A DNA stretch of 19,113 nt from Bacteroidales bacterium. GTDB taxonomy: Bacteria > Bacteroidota > Bacteroidia > Bacteroidales > F082. The position numbers and the translations under genes were made by a program. Location of the stretch: the NCBI GenBank assembly GCA_029933565.1, contig JAOZNY010000033.1, positions 1-19,113 of the forward strand, given 5' to 3'. Of the stretch, positions 16,383-19,113 are shown one piece after another. The stretch's first letter is position 1. Every line of letters begins with the position of its first letter. A model generated the notes under the pieces. The model had not been told where the DNA came from and did no database searches. It worked only from the letters and a program-made list of their open reading frames with translations.

Positions 16383-17505
16383 ATTCTTTATTTTCAGCTC
16401 CTTTTTTAATCCACTTTCGTACTGCTCCCTCAGAACAACCATGTCTTCTGGCAATTTCGACATTTGATAGTCCTTGCTGTTTCAGTTCTAAAACCTCTAT
16501 AATACGCTGCTCTTTATCCTTTTCCGTATATTGTTTAAGGTGATCCCGCTCGGTTCCAAAATTCAAAAACTCAAACTGTAAAAAATTATGAGGTTTATGT
16601 AGTTGGCAGACAATTACATTTTCACTGTCATACATAAATTCCATTGCCCTTACTTTTATTTGCTTGAAATACTTAACGTTTTTATCGGTATGGCTTTCGC
16701 CAATTGCAATAGCGCTATCACAAAAATCAATTAATCTCTTGCTGCCCTGTAAGTCGTTTCTGGTAATGGGCTTGGATAAGTCTCGTTTGGGAGTGTGAGC
16801 CAAAACAAGTATCGAGCAATTGTGTTTGTCTATTAATAATTGTAAACCTTTAACCAAGGGGGCGGCATCCTTTGATCTCTCTGTGTCACTCTTTAAATAT
16901 GTTAGGTTATCAATGATTAAAACTCTTGCTTTTGTTTTGATTATTGCTTGTTCAAGAGATTGATTCAGGTATTGTTCAAAACTGAATCCTTCCGGCACAT
17001 CAGTTCGTGGGTTTATCTCAACTCTGATAAAATTCTCACTCCACTCATAATGGTCTTCAAATCTTTTCTCAGATTCATTTTTTACTGAATATCTACTTTC
17101 AAATTGCTTTGCCGAAAGTTCAAAATCAAAATATAAAACTGTTTGTGAATCTGTTTCTAATTTAAAGCCTGGTATGTTTTGCCCTTTACTGATACTGTTT
17201 CCTATCTGGACGGCTAATATCGATTTTCCTTGATTAGTGTCCGCAAACATTATACATAATTCGTTGTCAAACCAAAACTCGCCAAATAACATCCTTGGAA
17301 TTGGTTTCAATTTACTTTCCTCAATCCATTGATTGGCAGTTTTAATCGTAAAAAGGCCATTTGTATCTTTTTCTTTATATAAATCATTAATATGAGCCTC
17401 TAAACTGTCTATAAAATATTTACCATTTTTTTGGTTACTTTCATTAACTCTCGTAGTTATTGTATCCTTGGTTAAATTCGAACTCATATTATCGCATTTT
17501 CTCAA
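16381..17505 (-). CDS. RepA-like AAA/RecA-fold ATPase with C-terminal HTH
   Basis: This 374-aa protein matches the RepA/DnaB-like RecA-fold ATPases (AAA_25 type) of plasmids and integrative elements. It has a P-loop variant ADTNQGKS (88-95), an FDFEL motif (126-130), Walker B VLIIDN with Asp199, and LAHTPK (235-240), the usual motif-3 position. A helix-turn-helix of about 37 residues sits at the C-terminus (332-368, GLSNVEIARRHGCSEGAVRKWI). It probably acts as the replicative helicase or its loader. The start could be 17505 or the ATG at 17487 (residue 7), since the leader is A-rich without Shine-Dalgarno. It heads the three-gene replication operon. The added HTH may tether the ATPase to the nearby repeat array, which is an inference. 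Confidence 0.9.
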   Translation of the reverse strand: MRKCDNMSSNLTKDTITTRVNESNQKNGKYFIDSLEAHINDLYKEKDTNGLFTIKTANQWIEESKLKPIPRMLFGEFWFDNELCIMFADTNQGKSILAVQIGNSISKGQNIPGFKLETDSQTVLYFDFELSAKQFESRYSVKNESEKRFEDHYEWSENFIRVEINPRTDVPEGFSFEQYLNQSLEQAIIKTKARVLIIDNLTYLKSDTERSKDAAPLVKGLQLLIDKHNCSILVLAHTPKRDLSKPITRNDLQGSKRLIDFCDSAIAIGESHTDKNVKYFKQIKVRAMEFMYDSENVIVCQLHKPHNFLQFEFLNFGTERDHLKQYTEKDKEQRIIEVLELKQQGLSNVEIARRHGCSEGAVRKWIKKGAENKE

Positions 17506-17554
17506 TTTTCTTATTCTTACTAATTGATGTCAATCATTGTATTATCTATTAGAT

Positions 17555-17586
17555 TAAAGCCCCCCGGTTCCACACAGGGGGCTTTA
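17555..17586 (-). terminator. GC-rich hairpin between excisionase-like and ATPase genes
   Basis: A perfect 10-bp stem (17555-17564 with 17577-17586), containing six G:C pairs and a 12-nt loop, lies between the stop at 17637 and the ATPase start. Read leftward it is followed by TTAATCTAATAG, not a strong T-run, so it may be a partial terminator or attenuator that lowers read-through from the excisionase-like gene into the replication genes. A second small hairpin (TACCAT/ATGGTA, 17585-17600) abuts it. Confidence 0.6.
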
Positions 17587-17636
17587 CCATTTTCATGGTA
17601 ATAATTGAAATTCCTCAAATCAAAGCTTTTGGCAAA

Positions 17637-17879
17637 CTATTGACCTAAGTATTCGTTAATTGCTGACCCCTTAATCAAGCCATCTTTTGTACTTTTTATA
17701 TAACCCCTTTCTACCAGTTTTTTTATAGTTGCATGGGCTTTGCCCAACATTTTTGCAACTTGGTTAATGGTGTACACCTTTTCAGGTAGTTTTAAAGCCT
17801 TTTCGTTGTCATGTGCAACTAAAACTGCTTTAATGACTTTTTCTAAATCTTGCTTAGTGGTTAATATTATTTCTGACAT
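17637..17879 (-). CDS. excisionase-like helix-turn-helix protein (HTH_17 type)
   Basis: This 80-aa DNA-binding protein is of the MerR-like winged-helix class used by excisionases of Bacteroidota elements. The ATG at 17879 is preferred over an upstream in-frame ATG at 17909, since MSEIILTTKQDL is a typical start and a TAACTTTG promoter box lies 38 bp upstream of it. The domain is visible in VYTINQVAKMLGKAHATIKKLVERGYIKSTKDG (about residues 39-71, split here as helix, turn, recognition helix and wing). It would direct recombination toward excision and might activate the replication genes. It is transcribed divergently from the Cro/CI-type regulator and followed by a strong hairpin. An alternative is a transcriptional activator (AlpA-like) of the element. 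Confidence 0.85.
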   Translation of the reverse strand: MSEIILTTKQDLEKVIKAVLVAHDNEKALKLPEKVYTINQVAKMLGKAHATIKKLVERGYIKSTKDGLIKGSAINEYLGQ

Positions 17880-17917
17880 TATTAAAATATTTATATATTT
17901 GTGCAACAATTACGCTG

Positions 17918-17925
17918 CAAAGTTA
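17918..17925 (-). promoter_or_regulatory. -7 box of leftward promoter for excisionase-like gene
   Basis: On the minus strand the bases read TAACTTTG, a full match to the Bacteroidota -7 consensus TAnnTTTG, and lie 38 bp before the start codon at 17879. The -33 element is unclear: TTTG at 17940-17943 is too close (14 nt) and TTG at 17950-17952 a little far (24 nt). Predicted from sequence only. Confidence 0.5.
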
Positions 17926-17931
17926 ATAAAA

Positions 17932-17949
17932 AGTTGCTTCAAAGTAACT
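17932..17949. promoter_or_regulatory. imperfect dyad, candidate operator
   Basis: AGTTGC (17932-17937) and GTAACT (17944-17949) form an 18-bp dyad with one mismatched pair. It covers the -33 region of the leftward promoter in the divergent gap between the excisionase-like and Cro/CI-type genes. It is a reasonable binding site for the Cro/CI-type repressor; binding is inferred. Confidence 0.4.
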
Positions 17950-18015
17950 CAATGACGACTTGAATGCAATACAATATTAACAATGCGCTGTTGATAACTG
18001 TCAAAAGACCTGAAT

Positions 18016-18669
18016 ATGAATGATATATCACAAAATGTAAAAAAAATCTTAGAAGATCAAAATCACACATTTAATTGGTTAGCTGATAAACTTGAGTACT
18101 CTAGACAGGGATTAAGTAACGGTTTATCAAAAAAAACCATTAAATTTTCTACACTGGAAAATATTGCTAAAGTATTAGGTGTATCACTAGAACTAATATT
18201 AGGTGCTAGTGAAAAGGGAGATGATGTAGCAGATGATTTTATTACTGATCCTATTGTTATGATGACAGTTAAGCGTTTCGATAAAATTTCAGATAAACTT
18301 AGTTATATTAAAGACGTTTATGTTCTGGAAATATGTTTAATGCTAAACCAACAAATAATTCCATCTTATCCATATGATTATCCAGGTAAATCAAAATATA
18401 TTATAAATGATACTAGATCTTTTGAACTCATAAGACTGCATTCTAAGGGGTTATCAGAAATTCCTTACAGCAAAATGGATAGATTTTATACTAATATGAT
18501 CAATAGTTCGGGTAATTTCTTTGAAGCATTTTACTTTGGTGTTTTTAATATTAACTTCAGTAATATTATTAACTATTTAAGTGACGGCTTTTCTGCAGAT
18601 GCAGAGTTAGAAAGATATTGGAAAGAATGGAAAAGACTTAATAATGGAATAAGATTAATAATAAAATAA
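18016..18669 (+). CDS. Cro/CI-type HTH transcriptional regulator
   Basis: This 217-aa protein has an N-terminal HTH_3 (Cro/C1) domain at about residues 6-63: NVKKILEDQNHTFNWLADKLEYSRQGLSNGL, then FSTLENIAKVLGVSLELILG. The remaining 150 residues form a helical domain I do not recognise. It has no S24 peptidase Ser/Lys dyad pattern, so LexA-like self-cleavage is not indicated. The gene is divergent from the excisionase-like gene with a 136-bp gap holding a promoter box and a dyad. This layout matches the repressor/excision switch of temperate phages and satellites, and it likely keeps the element quiescent. What signal would relieve repression cannot be told from the sequence. The C-terminal domain may sense a ligand or protein. 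Confidence 0.87.
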   Translation: MNDISQNVKKILEDQNHTFNWLADKLEYSRQGLSNGLSKKTIKFSTLENIAKVLGVSLELILGASEKGDDVADDFITDPIVMMTVKRFDKISDKLSYIKDVYVLEICLMLNQQIIPSYPYDYPGKSKYIINDTRSFELIRLHSKGLSEIPYSKMDRFYTNMINSSGNFFEAFYFGVFNINFSNIINYLSDGFSADAELERYWKEWKRLNNGIRLIIK

Positions 18670-18699
18670 AGAAGTAGGTTGGAGAAAACACAATATTAG

Positions 18700-18721
18700 T
18701 GTTTCCTAACTGTTTACTAAT
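18700..18721 (+). repeat. tandem 11-bp repeats, candidate arm-type integrase sites (right)
   Basis: TGTTTCCTAAC (18700-18710) is followed directly by TGTTTACTAAT (18711-18721). The second unit is identical to 165-175 at the left end and in the same orientation. The pair lies 59 bp before the right att core and between the regulator gene and the chromosome, as expected for the second arm of the circular form's att site. The match is direct; binding is inferred. Confidence 0.6.
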
Positions 18722-18780
18722 ACAAAAAGAAATAATTGCTTAAAGTACTGAAATAGAAAGGAATAATAGGATTTAGTTTT

Positions 18781-18797
18781 ATTCCAGGTGGTACCAC
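18781..18797 (+). repeat. attR core (right copy of 17-bp direct repeat)
   Basis: This is an exact second copy of the tRNA-Phe 3' segment attccaggtggtaccac (38-54). No other tRNA structure surrounds it, so it is a duplicated attachment core and marks the right edge of the element. Core-to-core length is 18743 bp. Confidence 0.9.
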
Positions 18798-19113
18798 ACT
18801 AAAACATGGCTAAGCCTCTGATAATCACTGATTATTGGGGGTTTTTTGTTTGGGCTATGGAAACATTATGGAAAATTTCCCTGAAAGAAAGAAAATTGAA
18901 ATATTTAAGTTTTGCAATTATTATGTAAGAGAGTGGGAAGGCATCAGTTAATGGAAATTGTTTGTTATTTAAATTCACATTCATCAATCGTTTGCATAAA
19001 TAAAATGTGTATTAATACCTGAAAATAAAATTGTTATGTTTATTTTTGGCCTGAAATATCACTAGCCTCCGAAAGTTTCTGAGAAATCAATAAAAACATG
19101 CTCTAACCCCAGT
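18798..19113. other. chromosomal flank beyond attR, no gene seen
   Basis: These 316 bp after the right att core contain the presumed native tRNA-Phe terminator and then AT-rich sequence with stops in all frames at short intervals. A 40-codon frame from 18806 runs through the terminator hairpin and is not credible. A downstream gene probably starts beyond the window. Confidence 0.6.
18812..18847 (+). terminator. rho-independent terminator, probably native to tRNA-Phe
   Basis: A 14-bp stem (18812-18825 with 18831-18844, with four G:T wobbles) closes a 5-nt loop, and the hairpin runs into six T residues at 18842-18847. It starts 15 bp after the right att core. Before integration it would have stood just downstream of the tRNA-Phe gene, so it is read as the displaced terminator of that gene. 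Confidence 0.65.

Noticed and set aside
54..18827. Second shared string CTGATAATCA next to both att cores (54-63 and 18818-18827)
   Set aside because: Ten AT-rich bases at different distances from the core (directly after it on the left, 20 bp after on the right) are most likely chance and do not extend the attachment core.
18806..18928. 40-codon frame starting just after attR
   Set aside because: It runs straight through a terminator hairpin with a T-run. The product has no signal or motif.
1..19113. Conjugative element or intact prophage
   Set aside because: No relaxase, coupling protein, type IV secretion, capsid, portal, terminase or lysis gene can be seen. The fibre-like protein at 4365-5555 has a signal peptide and belongs to the RHS operon.

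Overview
The window is almost entirely one integrated mobile element of about 18.7 kb from a member of the Bacteroidota. Three things point to that phylum: C-terminal type IX secretion (T9SS) sorting domains, A-rich ribosome-binding regions without Shine-Dalgarno sequences, and a TAnnTTTG-type -7 promoter box. The left edge is the 3' two-thirds of a tRNA-Phe (anticodon GAA). The last 17 bases of its T-arm/acceptor, plus one base (attccaggtggtaccac, 38-54), recur exactly at 18781-18797. They are followed there by a hairpin with a T-run that looks like the tRNA's original terminator. These two copies are read as attL and attR. Tandem 11-bp repeats just inside each end (165-186 and 18700-18721) are probably arm-type integrase sites.

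Layout, left to right. (1) A tyrosine recombinase (196-1344) lies next to the tRNA. (2) A 470-bp leader with nested hairpins precedes a rightward cargo operon: a putative lipoprotein, a T9SS-sorted repeat protein, a YadA-head/tail-fibre-like protein, a small T9SS-sorted protein carrying one YD motif, and a 2181-residue SpvB/FG-GAP/YD-repeat/RHS toxin. The RHS tip resembles a JAB/JAMM metalloprotease. (3) Two AT-rich exported or membrane-anchored small proteins follow and are likely immunity or accessory products. (4) A convergent, repeat-strewn gap of 640 bp comes next. (5) A leftward replication module holds an HTH/coiled-coil protein, a zinc-ribbon/TOPRIM primase-like protein and a RecA-fold helicase-loader-like ATPase. 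A striking array of six 9-bp repeats (three forward, three reversed) sits between the ATPase and primase genes. (6) A small excisionase-like HTH protein and a divergent Cro/CI-type repressor form a control switch at the right end. (7) About 315 bp of chromosome follows.

The parts form a coherent system. The integrase and the excisionase-like protein would move the element, the repressor would control it, and the ATPase/primase genes with the repeat array would replicate it after excision. The cargo operon would give the host an exported RHS polymorphic toxin with its immunity. No relaxase, conjugation, capsid or terminase gene is visible, so the element would need a helper (phage or conjugative element) for transfer. 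It resembles a phage satellite or minimal integrative element carrying an antibacterial or anti-eukaryotic RHS weapon.
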